From NCBI GenBank assembly GCA_035318745.1, contig DATHEA010000017.1:15050-79049 (forward strand): a stretch of DNA of 64,000 nt, in the 5' to 3' direction. Of this stretch, positions 1-9,105 are shown piece by piece. The notes under the pieces are model-generated. The model was not told the DNA's origin and made no database searches. It saw nothing but the letters and a program-made list of their open reading frames with translations. Numbering within the stretch: position 1 is the first letter of the stretch; every line of letters begins with the position of its first letter. The DNA is from VRUE01 sp035318745. GTDB lineage: Bacteria; Actinomycetota; Thermoleophilia; Solirubrobacterales; 70-9. The position numbers were made by a program, and so were the translations under genes.

Positions 1-414
1 ACTGATACGCAGTTCACCGCCATTCCAGAGTTCCCCATTATTCGTTCCTTCGATCCACTTCAATTCGCCAGGCGCAAGTCGAAGCATGGTAAACGACGTA
101 CTGCAACTCTGGAACGTCCATGCGGTCGCAGCCGGGTTCGACAGTTTTTCCGCTACGGCCATGTTGAACGTGGATCCCCAACACTCCATTATCGTTGTAC
201 CCCCGGTCGTTTTGAACTGAAGCTTTTCGCTGAGAGTGGATTTGATTTCCGTTCCGGTCGGATAGGCCGAGCTGCCACATTCGTGCGATGCGGGAGCCGA
301 CGAACAAAAGACTCCCGGGGTGGTTGAGTACGCCACAGCCGACCCGGCCCCGGTTGCCGCGATAGCCAGTGCTGCCGTGGTCAAAACAACCGCCATTAGA
401 GATAGGCGTTTCAT
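1..414 (-). CDS. Secreted hypothetical protein, C-terminus cut by window edge
   Basis: The reading frame opens at an ATG (412-414) preceded by a good ribosome site (GGAGG, 7-8 bases upstream) and runs off the left edge without a stop, so only the first 138 residues are visible. Residues 1-28 form a classic signal peptide (MKRLSLMAVV, then an Ala-rich hydrophobic core ending near AVA). The mature part is small-residue and Cys-containing (GVFCSS, HECGSS, MECWGS, FQSCS), which suggests disulfides in an exported protein. I recognise no family. A longer overlapping minus-strand frame (38-538) lacks a signal sequence and is judged a shadow. Confidence 0.7.
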   Translation of the reverse strand, partial: MKRLSLMAVVLTTAALAIAATGAGSAVAYSTTPGVFCSSAPASHECGSSAYPTGTEIKSTLSEKLQFKTTGGTTIMECWGSTFNMAVAEKLSNPAATAWTFQSCSTSFTMLRLAPGELKWIEGTNNGELWNGGELRIS

Positions 415-534
415 ATATCGCTCCTCCGAGCGGCTCGATGAACCGCTCCTGTTGCTGACATTTATCGTGCGAATTTCCCACCATGAGCGGTTCGATGTTC
501 AACCAATGTGACGGTCGAAAGGCGTCCCCAACCG

Positions 535-1734
535 TCACGGTGTAGGAAGCGTTTGGGAACGCATTGGGGCTCCAGGCGCCCGACTTCCCCCCTCGAGCAG
601 CAGGGCGGTTTCGACCTCAGGCGAGCAATCGCCGATCGCCTGCCCGACCCTGCGCTCAAAAACACGCAGGCGATTGCCCACCGTCTGTCGATTCAGCCGT
701 AAAGCCGCCGCCGCAGAGCTGACGTTCTTCTTCGCGGCGAAGTAAGCCCGAAGCGTCTCTCTCAGCGCCTCCCCCCCGTCGGGCTCCTTCTCCAACGGCG
801 CAAGGTAAATGCGGGCAAGGGACTCGGACAAGAGTTCGTCTTTGACGATGCAGGCAAGTAGGCTGACATCCGTGTAGCGCACCACCGGGGTGTCTTGGTA
901 AGTGGCTACCGAGAGCGCCGCAAGCGCCTGGCGGTGGGTGAGCCGCCAGCCCGAGACGCCTTGGGCCTCCACGCCGAGCGTGAGCAGGGAGCCCGGGTGC
1001 ACCGAGGACACCGCGCAATCGCCGATCCGGCTCGGGTCGAGCGCCTGGACTGAGCGTGACCCGAGCCAGGCCCAGAGCTCCTCCCCGTCGGCGGCGACGC
1101 AGAGCAGGCGCAGGTCGAGCTTTCTGGCAAGCTCGCGGACGAGCTTCTCCGCGCCGGGCCCGGTGGCGACCAGGCCAAGATGAAAGCCCTCAAGATCGTA
1201 TTCGAGTTCGGTGGCGTCGATCGCCTCGCCGGCGAGCAGGCGCCGTACCCGCTCGATGCGCCGCTCCCGTGAGGAGCCGAGCATGCGCGCGGACTCACGC
1301 GCATGTTCCTCGCTCACGTCTTGGATCAGCCGGTCGAAGACCGCGGCCTGTCCGTTCAGCAGCCGACGCAGGGAGATCCCGGGGGCCTCTTGGACCTGCT
1401 TGAGGATGAAGTCGACGATCAGCGCATAACCCGCCGTGTAGCGGCGCACCACGGTGTCCACCCCGACGCCGTTGCGGGCCGCCAGCCGCGCCTGGATGAG
1501 CAGGGAGGGCGGCGTGTCGGGGGTGCGACGCTCGCCGAGCTCGATCGCCGCCAGGGCGTGATCGACGGCGACGGTAAGCGAGTCTCGCAGGCCCTGGAGG
1601 TAGGCCGGGTCGGCCGTCTCGGAGGGCTCTGAGATCGCAAAGACGCGGGTCGCGATCGCTCGCTCCAACTCCTCGCGCCGAGCCCGAAGACGCTCGGCGA
1701 TCAGCTTGCGCCCCTCTGCGAGCGCGGTGTCCAA
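535..1734 (-). CDS. PucR-type transcriptional regulator with RsbRD-like N-terminus
   Basis: A 399-residue protein. The N-terminal ~150 residues are helical and resemble the RsbRD-type sensory domain often placed before PucR output domains. The C-terminus (about 320-365, with NVSSAAAALRLNRQTVGNRL) is the PucR C-terminal helix-turn-helix. The central part is the variable PucR/GGDEF-like region. Family members are ligand-responsive activators or repressors of catabolic genes, and the ligand here is unknown. The start is a TTG only three bases after the stop of the upstream secreted-protein gene, so it is probably co-transcribed with it. No strong ribosome site is visible, so the exact start is uncertain. 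Confidence 0.8.
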   Translation of the reverse strand: MDTALAEGRKLIAERLRARREELERAIATRVFAISEPSETADPAYLQGLRDSLTVAVDHALAAIELGERRTPDTPPSLLIQARLAARNGVGVDTVVRRYTAGYALIVDFILKQVQEAPGISLRRLLNGQAAVFDRLIQDVSEEHARESARMLGSSRERRIERVRRLLAGEAIDATELEYDLEGFHLGLVATGPGAEKLVRELARKLDLRLLCVAADGEELWAWLGSRSVQALDPSRIGDCAVSSVHPGSLLTLGVEAQGVSGWRLTHRQALAALSVATYQDTPVVRYTDVSLLACIVKDELLSESLARIYLAPLEKEPDGGEALRETLRAYFAAKKNVSSAAAALRLNRQTVGNRLRVFERRVGQAIGDCSPEVETALLLEGGSRAPGAPMRSQTLPTP

Positions 1735-1737
1735 GCG

Positions 1738-4539
1738 CTAGCGGTGGTGCCGGCGGTGCTTGCGCTTGTGCGCCTTGGCGCACCCAAGCGCCCGCACCAC
1801 CGGCTTGATCAGAGAGCGACTGCCGTTCTGGGCGGCGAAGGAGACCCTGCCGCGGTTGCCCTTGGGCTTGAAGCAGAGGTTCTTGGAGTTGATGATGAGG
1901 CCCTTCTTGGCGCCCTGCATGTTGACCGCGACTTTGGTCAGCGGTGCGTCTGGGAGGTTGGTGAAGGTGGCCCTGATCCCGCCCTTGACCGAGTCGATGC
2001 GGGCGACCGCTTCGACGTCGACCAGGCCGTGCAGGGTGGCGACGAAGTCGGGCAGGTTGTGGTTTGAGGATCTGAGGTAGACGGGGCCTTGCAGGGGCTC
2101 GTCGAGGATTGGGGTGTAGGCCTTTGCGTAGCCGTAGATCGATCCCTTCGGGCAGCCGCCTCCGTTGCCGCCGTTGGCGGCGAACTGCACGCGGGTGCAG
2201 ATCGTCCTTATGTGGGCCTGATCGAGGAAGGCCGAGTGCGGCAGGCGGACCACCACGCCCTTCAGGTTGGCATCGCCCTTGCGGGGGCGGTAGGTGGCCC
2301 GCAGGGCCGGGTGGCCGCCGCGGCTGGTGCCGCCCTTGAGCGCCAGGGAGAGCCGGGGCTGGAAGCCCAGGTTCGCGCAGTCGGCGGCCCGGAAGGGCTC
2401 AGAGAGCGGATGCGGTGCATCGTCGGCGGAGCCGAAGACGTCGGCGCCCCCGCCCCAGGCGGTCGCATCGACCGACAGCGGCTCACAGGAGGTCGGGTTG
2501 AAGATGAACTTCGGCCGGTTGACTTCGACTCTGATGTCGCGGACCAAGACCGGGATGCCCCTGAGGATGTGGGGGATCGGGTCTGAGGACTCGCCGTCGA
2601 CCTTCACTTCGGCCGTCCTGGGATCGACGCGAAGCGCCTGGCGGGTGACCACGGTGCCGACGTCGAAGGGCCCGGCTACCGCGGGGACGACGCCGACCAC
2701 GCTCAGCGGGGCGCCCTTGTAGGGGCCTGCTAGGTAGACGTGGCCTTCGACGTAGGTGAGGACCGAGCCGACTCCGGCGCCGGCGTAGACGCGGCCGATC
2801 TCCGAGCCGGCCGGACACGACGGCGAGGCCTGCTCTTCGCGGCCGCCGTCTTGCCCCGTGCGGCCGCGCGCCTGGGCGATGGCGGCGTCGGAGCATTTCG
2901 AGAGCCCAGCCAGCACTCCGGCGAGCCCGGGCGGCAGGGTGGCCGAGAACTTCGTCAGGTCCTGGTCGCCGTCGCGGCGGGTCAGCTCCATGAAGAAGGG
3001 GCTGAAGGCGCCGGCGGAGGGATCGCTCGAGTAAGCGGAGAAGCCCGGCTCAAATGGCGGCGTGCCACCCGATGGGCACGCTCCGTGCTCAGGGCCGCTT
3101 TCGATTTGGAAGCTGCTCACCCTCGCCAGGGGGTTGGCCGGAGCCGACCAGGGGCTGAGGTTGGAGACGCCGTTGTAGGGGCCGCAGGTGCGGGGGGTGA
3201 CGAGCGGCGCTCTCGCCCCTTCGCGGAAGTGCAGCCTGAAGGAAGACACCGGCAGCTGGGGCACGTCGTCGAAGGTGGTTACGAGCTGCCCCGTTCTCGG
3301 GTCCGGCTCGACCTTGCCCGAGAGCTTCACCAAGACGCCGCGGTCGGGCACCTTCAAGACCAGATAGAGCGCCAGCAAGCTGCCGAACGGGTTCTCATAG
3401 GGCTTTGCCAGGTAGAGCGAGCCTTCGACCGTGCGGTCCAGCACGGGGGTGGTCGCGGTGGCGCTGCCGATCTTCGAGCTCTCCGGGCAACCGACGTTGG
3501 GAGCCGAGTCATAGGTCTCCCTGGCGAGGTCGACGGGCGAGCAGACGCCGAGGCCGGTTGCCTCGGAGGGGTTGATCGTCATCCCCTCGGGCAGGATCAC
3601 TTCGTCGCGCATGAGCTCTGAGCCGTAGGTCAGGTTGCCGACTTCAAGGCCCTTGCTGGGAAGCATGGCTTCGTAGTCCAAGCCGGTACCGCTGGAGCCT
3701 TGGGTGGTCGTCGGGCGCAGCGAGACCTCGGGGTTGAATTCGACGTTGCCGCAGCCGGTGATCTGCGGGAAGGGGACGGTGAGGCTCGAGGGCGATCCGG
3801 GCAGCTGGTAGCTGCGCAGGGTCGCGGTCACCGTGCGCCCGGATTCGCAGCCGGTCGGATTGGTCATGAAGGGGGTTTCGGGCAGGTTGGAGGGCCGCCC
3901 TTCGGCGGGGCCGTTCCCCTGAAAGGACTCTTCGGGGGTGATTCGTTCGCGGTCGTGGGCGGGGTCGGCTGGCACGCCCCAGAAGACCGCCGAGGAGAAG
4001 AGCAGTTCGGCCGCCGCCGGGGCGCCTTCGACCGCCGCGACGACGGTCTGGGTCTCGGAGTCCAAGCGCACGTTGATGAAGATCGGGTAGGTCGCCGCGT
4101 AGAAGCCGAAGCGGGCGACCGTGTTCGCGCCGGAGACCGGCATGTTGTAGATCGGCTCGTCCTGCACGGCGGAGTTGATCGCGCCGGCGATGTAGATGTC
4201 GATGGAGCCGATCTGAGAGTCGATCGGGCATTCGCTGTTTAACGGCGATAGGCCGAACTGAAGCGTCGTGCATTTGGGGAAGGCCGCGGGGTTGCCGAAG
4301 ACCCCGGGGGGTAGCCGCACGATCACGTCGCGGGTGTTGGCGTAGGCGTGGCCTTCGGTCTGGCTCAGCGTGAGGTCCGTGGTGAAGTCCGGGTGGGCGC
4401 CCGCCTGGGTGTCTGAGAGCGAGACCAAGGCCGATTCGAGCTTGTACTTGTCCCATTCGGCTTCGTCGGTTGCCGAAGCCGAGGCGGGAAGCGCAAGCGC
4501 GACGACGGCGAGCGTGAGAAGGAAAAGTCGGAGTCTCAT
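1738..4539 (-). CDS. Large secreted repeat protein with basic tail
   Basis: A 933-residue protein starting at the ATG at 4537-4539, with GGGAGG eight bases upstream. This ATG overlaps the stop of the upstream gene by four bases (ATGA), indicating translational coupling. Residues 1-23 are a signal peptide. The mature protein holds about four degenerate repeats of roughly 200 residues, each with a Cys-Pro, an S-x-IG, a TPxL-type segment and a G-x-VYL strand (for example CPESSKIGSATATTPVL, CPAGSEIG, CPKGSIYGYAKAYTPIL). The last residues are strongly basic (KAHKRKHRRHHR). No named family is recognised. A cell-surface or matrix role is inferred from the signal peptide, repeats and neighbours. Confidence 0.8.
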   Translation of the reverse strand: MRLRLFLLTLAVVALALPASASATDEAEWDKYKLESALVSLSDTQAGAHPDFTTDLTLSQTEGHAYANTRDVIVRLPPGVFGNPAAFPKCTTLQFGLSPLNSECPIDSQIGSIDIYIAGAINSAVQDEPIYNMPVSGANTVARFGFYAATYPIFINVRLDSETQTVVAAVEGAPAAAELLFSSAVFWGVPADPAHDRERITPEESFQGNGPAEGRPSNLPETPFMTNPTGCESGRTVTATLRSYQLPGSPSSLTVPFPQITGCGNVEFNPEVSLRPTTTQGSSGTGLDYEAMLPSKGLEVGNLTYGSELMRDEVILPEGMTINPSEATGLGVCSPVDLARETYDSAPNVGCPESSKIGSATATTPVLDRTVEGSLYLAKPYENPFGSLLALYLVLKVPDRGVLVKLSGKVEPDPRTGQLVTTFDDVPQLPVSSFRLHFREGARAPLVTPRTCGPYNGVSNLSPWSAPANPLARVSSFQIESGPEHGACPSGGTPPFEPGFSAYSSDPSAGAFSPFFMELTRRDGDQDLTKFSATLPPGLAGVLAGLSKCSDAAIAQARGRTGQDGGREEQASPSCPAGSEIGRVYAGAGVGSVLTYVEGHVYLAGPYKGAPLSVVGVVPAVAGPFDVGTVVTRQALRVDPRTAEVKVDGESSDPIPHILRGIPVLVRDIRVEVNRPKFIFNPTSCEPLSVDATAWGGGADVFGSADDAPHPLSEPFRAADCANLGFQPRLSLALKGGTSRGGHPALRATYRPRKGDANLKGVVVRLPHSAFLDQAHIRTICTRVQFAANGGNGGGCPKGSIYGYAKAYTPILDEPLQGPVYLRSSNHNLPDFVATLHGLVDVEAVARIDSVKGGIRATFTNLPDAPLTKVAVNMQGAKKGLIINSKNLCFKPKGNRGRVSFAAQNGSRSLIKPVVRALGCAKAHKRKHRRHHR

Positions 4540-7500
4540 CGGTGGGTCCTCCCCTGGTTGCGGCCTCTGCCGTGCTTGCGGTGGTGGTGGCGCTCGCGCT
4601 GCGCGTGGCGCTTGACGCAGCGCGCCTTGCCGTGGGGGCGCACCCCGCGCTTGCCCTTGGGGCAGCGGCGGCGGGAGCTCTGCGGCTTGCCCACGTTGCC
4701 GTTGCCCTGCAGCTGCTGGGTGGGGCTCGGGGGCGGGGTAACGGTCGGCTGGCAGGCTTCGCCCAGGCACTCGCCGGAGGCCTGGGAGGTGGCGAAGCCG
4801 CCCCTCACCCGCACGTCGTAGATCGATGGCGTTTCGTCGGTGTCGAACTGCGGCGCCAGTAGGTCGGAGCTGACGATGAACACGTCATCGCCGCTGTCGC
4901 TGGCCGCGAAGATGTAGTCGGGGCGCTGGCTGCGGCCGGAGCTGATCAGGTAGAGGCAGCCGCCGGGGCGGGTGCAGCTTTCGGTTCCCTGGGCCTCCCA
5001 CTCATAGACGTCCTGGCGACCGTCGATGTCTGAGGCGACGAGCGGGTCGGAGGTCTCAAAGAAGGCCCGCCTGCCGTCCGGGCTGAGGTTGGGCGTCACG
5101 TCGAAGACGGTGAGCGGCGTGGTTTCGTTCAGCGAGTTGACGTTGATCGTCTGCAGCTTTGCGTCCGAGGTGGCCGACGTGCCGGTGGGGCTGCAGGAGA
5201 CGCAGGTGAGCGAGGGGGCGCCCGCGTCGTAGCGGTAGACCTCGGCGTGGCTTTCGGAGTCATAGCCGGTGAGAGCGGCGCGCGACTCGAAGAGCAGGAC
5301 GCCGCCGTCGGCGGTACTGCGCGAGGGATCGGAGGCGAGGCCGCCTTCCTCGAGGTTCTCCACCCACAAGCCAAGGCCGCCGATCTGGTAGTTGCGCCTT
5401 TCCCCTTCGACGTCGCGTTCGGTCACGGCACCGACGAAGTCGATTGCTCCTTCGCGGGAGAGGTAGAGGTTTTCCTGGCCGGTTTTAGCTTTTGCGCCGA
5501 GCGGGTTGGGAGCGTTGGTCAGTTTGTCGGGCGAAACGAAGTAGGCAGCCGTTCCGTCGGCGGCCACGTTGACGACGGTGGCATCGCCGCCGGTGGTGAA
5601 GGGGATCGTCCCCGCTTCGGTGTCGAAGGCGTAGAGGTCGCCTCCCTCGAGGTAGAAGATCCGCCCGCCGCCTTCGGCGATGCCCTCGAAGGTGACGTCT
5701 TCGCCGATCTCATGGGTCTGGCCGTCGTTCTGGCGCAGGTAGAGGGTGCTGTGACCGTCTCCTGGGAAAACGGCGAAGGCGACCCCACGGCCGTCGAGCG
5801 AGGCGCCCCGATAGACGACTGTGCCGGTGGGGGCGATGTCGCCGGGCAGCAGGGAGACGACGTGGTTGACGCCGTCGGTGGTGCGATCGTAGATCGTCAG
5901 GCCGCTGGGCTTGGCGCCTTCCTCGAGTTGCATTTCGCTGGTGTAGAGGACGTGCGCTCCGTTTTCGGCGATCAGCTTTCCCTGTGCCTTGTAGTCGGTG
6001 GCGAGGCTGCCCCGGCCGAGCACCTCTGAGTGCCCGTCGGGGTAGCGCAGGTAGTTGGTGCCGTTGGGGCCGAGCACCGCGCTGCCCCCCCCCTCGGCTA
6101 TCCAGAACCGGTAGCCCTGGTCGGGGGAGGCGCTTCCCGGCTGGGCGGCGAACGCTTCGCTCCCGTCCGGACCGGCGCTCTGGGTGCTCCAGCCGCTCGC
6201 CCCACGGGTGGTGAGATAGGGGTCCCCGGCGAAGCTGCCGGTGCCTTCGAAGCCCGGCAGGACGCCGCCCTGGATCAGGAAGGAGAGCCTGTTCCCGTCC
6301 GGGGAGGCCTGGCGGGTGGCGAACTGGATTGCCAGGGCAGTCAGGCCCAGCGGCGGGTGGGCGTTCGTGTCGCTCGGCGTCACCAGCTCATAAGCGCGGC
6401 AGTCGGGCAGGAGGGCCGAGGGGCCGGTGCGCAGGGAGGCGTTGGGGCAGCCGGTCGCGATCCCCGCCGGTGGGTAGGTGGTGAATCCGGTCTGTTCCTC
6501 GCCGCTGCCGAGTTCGTTGGTCGCGACGGCGCGAAAGAGGTAGGACGTGCCGGGAGAGAGCCCGGTCGCGCCGGCGAGGACCTTGACCGGCTCGTTACCG
6601 GCCGCAATCGTCCCTTCGCCGGCGAGCCGGGCGCCTTCGAAGCCGCTTTCGTCGTACTGCTGCTGGGAGACGTACTCGAGCCGGTAGGAGGTCTGAAGGT
6701 TGCAGGGTTCGATTTCGGCCCCCAGCAGCGCTTCGGTTTCGCCGAGGTGGGAGACGGAGACCGATTCCACCGTCGGCGCGCATTCGGCCGAGGGGCCGAA
6801 TGCGAAGGCATGGCCCTCGGTGACTTTGACGCTCGAGGTGACCCAGAGGTAGCGGCCTTCGGGGTTTTCGGCGCCGTTGGGGCTGTAGGCGCCGTTGTCG
6901 ACTGCTATCTGCTTGGGGGTGTCGAGGAAGCCATATTCGATGCTCCCGAGGTATTCGCCGTCTTCGTCGAATTCGTAGATGACATGGGCGGTATTGGAGT
7001 CGTAGACGAAGAGGTGACCGGTTGCTTCGTCGACGGCGCCGCTGAGGAATCGGGTGAGAAACCGGCCGTCGGGCGTAGTCGAACCGTCGATGGTTCTAAC
7101 GAGGCCGTGAGGTGACGCGAGTTCGAAGACCTTGATTACGATCGAGCCGCCAGCCTTGCCATCCGTTGCATAGATGAGGCCATGAGCGGCGTCGATCGCC
7201 AGGCCATACCCTTCGCTATTGAGCGAGGCCACTTCGGGGTTGAGCAGGGTATTGCCTTCGGCCGCCGATCCGTATTCGGCTATCCTGCTGCCATAGTTGA
7301 CGAACAGGTGATTGTCTTCCGGGTTTATCGCCAGTGCTGCGTAGGCGTTGTCGATTTCGGCAATGATCGTTGGCGTCGAGTTGTAATCGATTTCTCCAGT
7401 CGGCGGATCGTAGCTGGACGGTTCCGGGTCATACCTGCGAAGGGCCGTTGCCTGACCCGGTTCATAGGACCACGCGTACAGGTATCCTTCACTGTCGACC

Positions 7501-7913
7501 GCGAGGTTTTGAGGGCCATTAGGTTCCGGAATCTCACTGATGAAGTGGCCTTCGGCATCGAAGACGTCGATGCGGCCTTCATGTCCTCCCTGGGGTCCCC
7601 TGCTGGCGACGTAAACGTCGCCGTAAGAGTCGACGGCGATCCCAGTGGGCAGAGCGAAGGGCGCCGACGGTCCGCTGGGCGGCGCCGGGTAGGGGCAGTC
7701 GGGGTCGGGAACGGGATCGGGGGCGAAAGTTTGGCAACCGCCGGTCAACGAGAGGGGGGCGTTGAAGGCGTGAAGGCTGTCTTCCGCGGCGTGAGCCGGA
7801 GTGGCGGCGACGACGAAGACACAGGTCAAGGCCGCGGATACGGCCAAGGCCGTCCCTCGGAGCAATCGCATACTGCTTGCGGGGGTCTTTTGGCGGCGAA
7901 AGTCAGTGTCCAT
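4536..7913 (-). CDS. Secreted multi-domain beta-propeller/Fn3-like protein
   Basis: A 1125-residue exported protein. The start chosen is MDTDFRR, with AGGAGAG upstream; an alternative M fifteen codons later lacks a ribosome site. After the signal sequence (to about residue 42) come NHL/SMP-like propeller strands (about 60-390, recurring IAVDSYGDVYVA-type motifs), a fibronectin-III-like segment (about 400-505, GLSPGTSYLFRAVATNELG), a second TolB/WD-like propeller (about 515-1065) and a Pro/Gln linker. The last ~45 residues are extremely Arg/Lys/His-rich. It heads a coupled pair with the following secreted gene (4-base overlap). Surface adhesion or scaffolding is an inference only. Confidence 0.8.
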   Translation of the reverse strand: MDTDFRRQKTPASSMRLLRGTALAVSAALTCVFVVAATPAHAAEDSLHAFNAPLSLTGGCQTFAPDPVPDPDCPYPAPPSGPSAPFALPTGIAVDSYGDVYVASRGPQGGHEGRIDVFDAEGHFISEIPEPNGPQNLAVDSEGYLYAWSYEPGQATALRRYDPEPSSYDPPTGEIDYNSTPTIIAEIDNAYAALAINPEDNHLFVNYGSRIAEYGSAAEGNTLLNPEVASLNSEGYGLAIDAAHGLIYATDGKAGGSIVIKVFELASPHGLVRTIDGSTTPDGRFLTRFLSGAVDEATGHLFVYDSNTAHVIYEFDEDGEYLGSIEYGFLDTPKQIAVDNGAYSPNGAENPEGRYLWVTSSVKVTEGHAFAFGPSAECAPTVESVSVSHLGETEALLGAEIEPCNLQTSYRLEYVSQQQYDESGFEGARLAGEGTIAAGNEPVKVLAGATGLSPGTSYLFRAVATNELGSGEEQTGFTTYPPAGIATGCPNASLRTGPSALLPDCRAYELVTPSDTNAHPPLGLTALAIQFATRQASPDGNRLSFLIQGGVLPGFEGTGSFAGDPYLTTRGASGWSTQSAGPDGSEAFAAQPGSASPDQGYRFWIAEGGGSAVLGPNGTNYLRYPDGHSEVLGRGSLATDYKAQGKLIAENGAHVLYTSEMQLEEGAKPSGLTIYDRTTDGVNHVVSLLPGDIAPTGTVVYRGASLDGRGVAFAVFPGDGHSTLYLRQNDGQTHEIGEDVTFEGIAEGGGRIFYLEGGDLYAFDTEAGTIPFTTGGDATVVNVAADGTAAYFVSPDKLTNAPNPLGAKAKTGQENLYLSREGAIDFVGAVTERDVEGERRNYQIGGLGLWVENLEEGGLASDPSRSTADGGVLLFESRAALTGYDSESHAEVYRYDAGAPSLTCVSCSPTGTSATSDAKLQTINVNSLNETTPLTVFDVTPNLSPDGRRAFFETSDPLVASDIDGRQDVYEWEAQGTESCTRPGGCLYLISSGRSQRPDYIFAASDSGDDVFIVSSDLLAPQFDTDETPSIYDVRVRGGFATSQASGECLGEACQPTVTPPPSPTQQLQGNGNVGKPQSSRRRCPKGKRGVRPHGKARCVKRHAQRERHHHRKHGRGRNQGRTHR

Positions 7914-8006
7914 GTCGGCGGCTCTCCTGTGCAGCGGCGCGGTGTATGTGCGTGAAGTTGGTTTGTTTATCGAGCGATGGCGTGGCGACGTCGGAGTGAA
8001 CCGTTC

Positions 8007-8038
8007 GCACCCGGGGTGGGCGAGCCCACCCCGGGTGC
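8007..8038. terminator. Perfect GC-rich hairpin after the collagen-like gene
   Basis: Two 15-base arms (8007-8021 and 8024-8038) are exact reverse complements with a two-base centre, lying just downstream of the minus-strand stop at 8051. The stem is very GC-rich and is not followed by a T-run, so it is either an L-shaped (tail-less) actinobacterial terminator or an mRNA-stabilising hairpin between two surface-protein genes. Confidence 0.6.
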
Positions 8039-8050
8039 TGCCGGTGACTC

Positions 8051-8848
8051 CTAGCCAGTAACCGCCCAACTGCCGCGTTGTTCAGAGAAGTTGGCGTTAG
8101 TCCTGAATGGGAGCACGATCCCGAATTCGTTGGCGGCTTCGTCGTTTGCGGGGAGCGTAATCGGAGTATCCAATTCACCCGTCGATGGACCGGTGTAGAT
8201 ACAGAGGAGGCCAGTCCCTGCTTCCGGGGCTTCAAAACTGCCCGGGCATGCTTCTTCGTAGGCTTCGGAGTCTTCTTCAAGTTCCGGGAAAGTGCCCGGG
8301 GAAGGATTTGGGCCGTAGATGGCCGTTGCGCCGTTTTTCAGTTTCAGGCCCAGCGGAATGCCCGGAGCGAATTCAAATTCGAACGGATACAGAGCAGCTG
8401 GTGCCGGGGAGACCCTCACAGGAAAGGAGATCGAAGCGAGGGCTGCGTCACTTGCACCGCCGCTGGCGCTCCAGATACCGGTCAGCGTCGCCCCTTCGCC
8501 CAGCACGCATTCCGGGTCTTCTTCACTGCACATCCCGGCTTCGCCGGTGTCGCCCTTGACACCAGGGTCACCCTTGTCGCCCTTCGCACCCTGAGCTCCG
8601 TCCGAACCGTTTGAGCCATTGGAACCAGCGGGGCCCTGCGGGCCGGCCGGGCCCGTCCCCTGGAAGCTCTTGGCGATCGTCTTGACCTGGCCCTTTTGCT
8701 TGGCGTTGAGGCCGGCCTGGCTCTTCTTGTTGTGGTGGCGCTTGCCTTGGTTGGCGGCGTAAGCGCCGCCGACGGTGGCCGCCACGAGGGCGACAATCGC
8801 CACGATCAGGCCGGCTTTGCCGAACGGTTCGCGTAGGCGTGAAGCCAT
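8051..8848 (-). CDS. Collagen-like surface protein
   Basis: A 265-residue protein. An N-terminal membrane/signal segment (about 12-32, GLIVAIVALVAATVGGAYA) is followed by a basic Asn/His/Lys linker, then Gly-X-Y collagen triplets (about residues 65-104, GPAGPQGPAGSNGSNG and GAKGDKGDPGVKGDTG), then a C-terminal globular domain with two nearby cysteines (CSEEDPEC). Collagen-like stretches form triple helices in bacterial surface proteins. A GGAG lies eleven bases before the ATG. The gene is upstream of, and in the same direction as, the two large secreted proteins, but a strong hairpin separates them. Anchoring by an uncleaved N-terminal helix is likely. Confidence 0.85.
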   Translation of the reverse strand: MASRLREPFGKAGLIVAIVALVAATVGGAYAANQGKRHHNKKSQAGLNAKQKGQVKTIAKSFQGTGPAGPQGPAGSNGSNGSDGAQGAKGDKGDPGVKGDTGEAGMCSEEDPECVLGEGATLTGIWSASGGASDAALASISFPVRVSPAPAALYPFEFEFAPGIPLGLKLKNGATAIYGPNPSPGTFPELEEDSEAYEEACPGSFEAPEAGTGLLCIYTGPSTGELDTPITLPANDEAANEFGIVLPFRTNANFSEQRGSWAVTG

Positions 8849-8983
8849 AGAAATCTCTTCTCCTTGTCCCGTGAGCCCTTCTGCCGGCCGCTTCCCTTGC
8901 GGCTCTTGTGGCGAGCTCGGTATGTATTTCCCTGCGGCACTAGAAACGCGGACATCCGTGTTTCCTATGTACTGTGCGCATTA

Positions 8984-8999
8984 AGACACACGTGTGTCT
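8984..8999. promoter_or_regulatory. Perfect 16-bp palindrome in a divergent intergenic region
   Basis: AGACACACGTGTGTCT is its own reverse complement. It lies between the divergent collagen-like gene (start 8848) and the toxin-antitoxin pair (start 9106), where an operator for a dimeric repressor would be expected. The cognate regulator is unknown. Confidence 0.4.
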
Positions 9000-9080
9000 G
9001 GAAGTCAAGTACGAGACGGGAGGAACGGCAACGGCGGCCCTGTGGCGGCAAATTTGACAAAGTCGCCGCTGAATTGTTAC

Positions 9081-9105
9081 ATTACATTGCCAGAGGTGAT
9101 GTAAT
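9081..9105. promoter_or_regulatory. Inverted repeat overlapping the antitoxin ribosome site
   Basis: Arms ATTACAT (9081-9087) and ATGTAAT (9099-9105) are exact inverted copies 11 bases apart, ending directly at the antitoxin ATG and enclosing its ribosome site (AGAGGTG). This is the position and symmetry expected for autoregulation by a ribbon-helix-helix antitoxin dimer pair. Binding itself is inferred. Confidence 0.5.
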
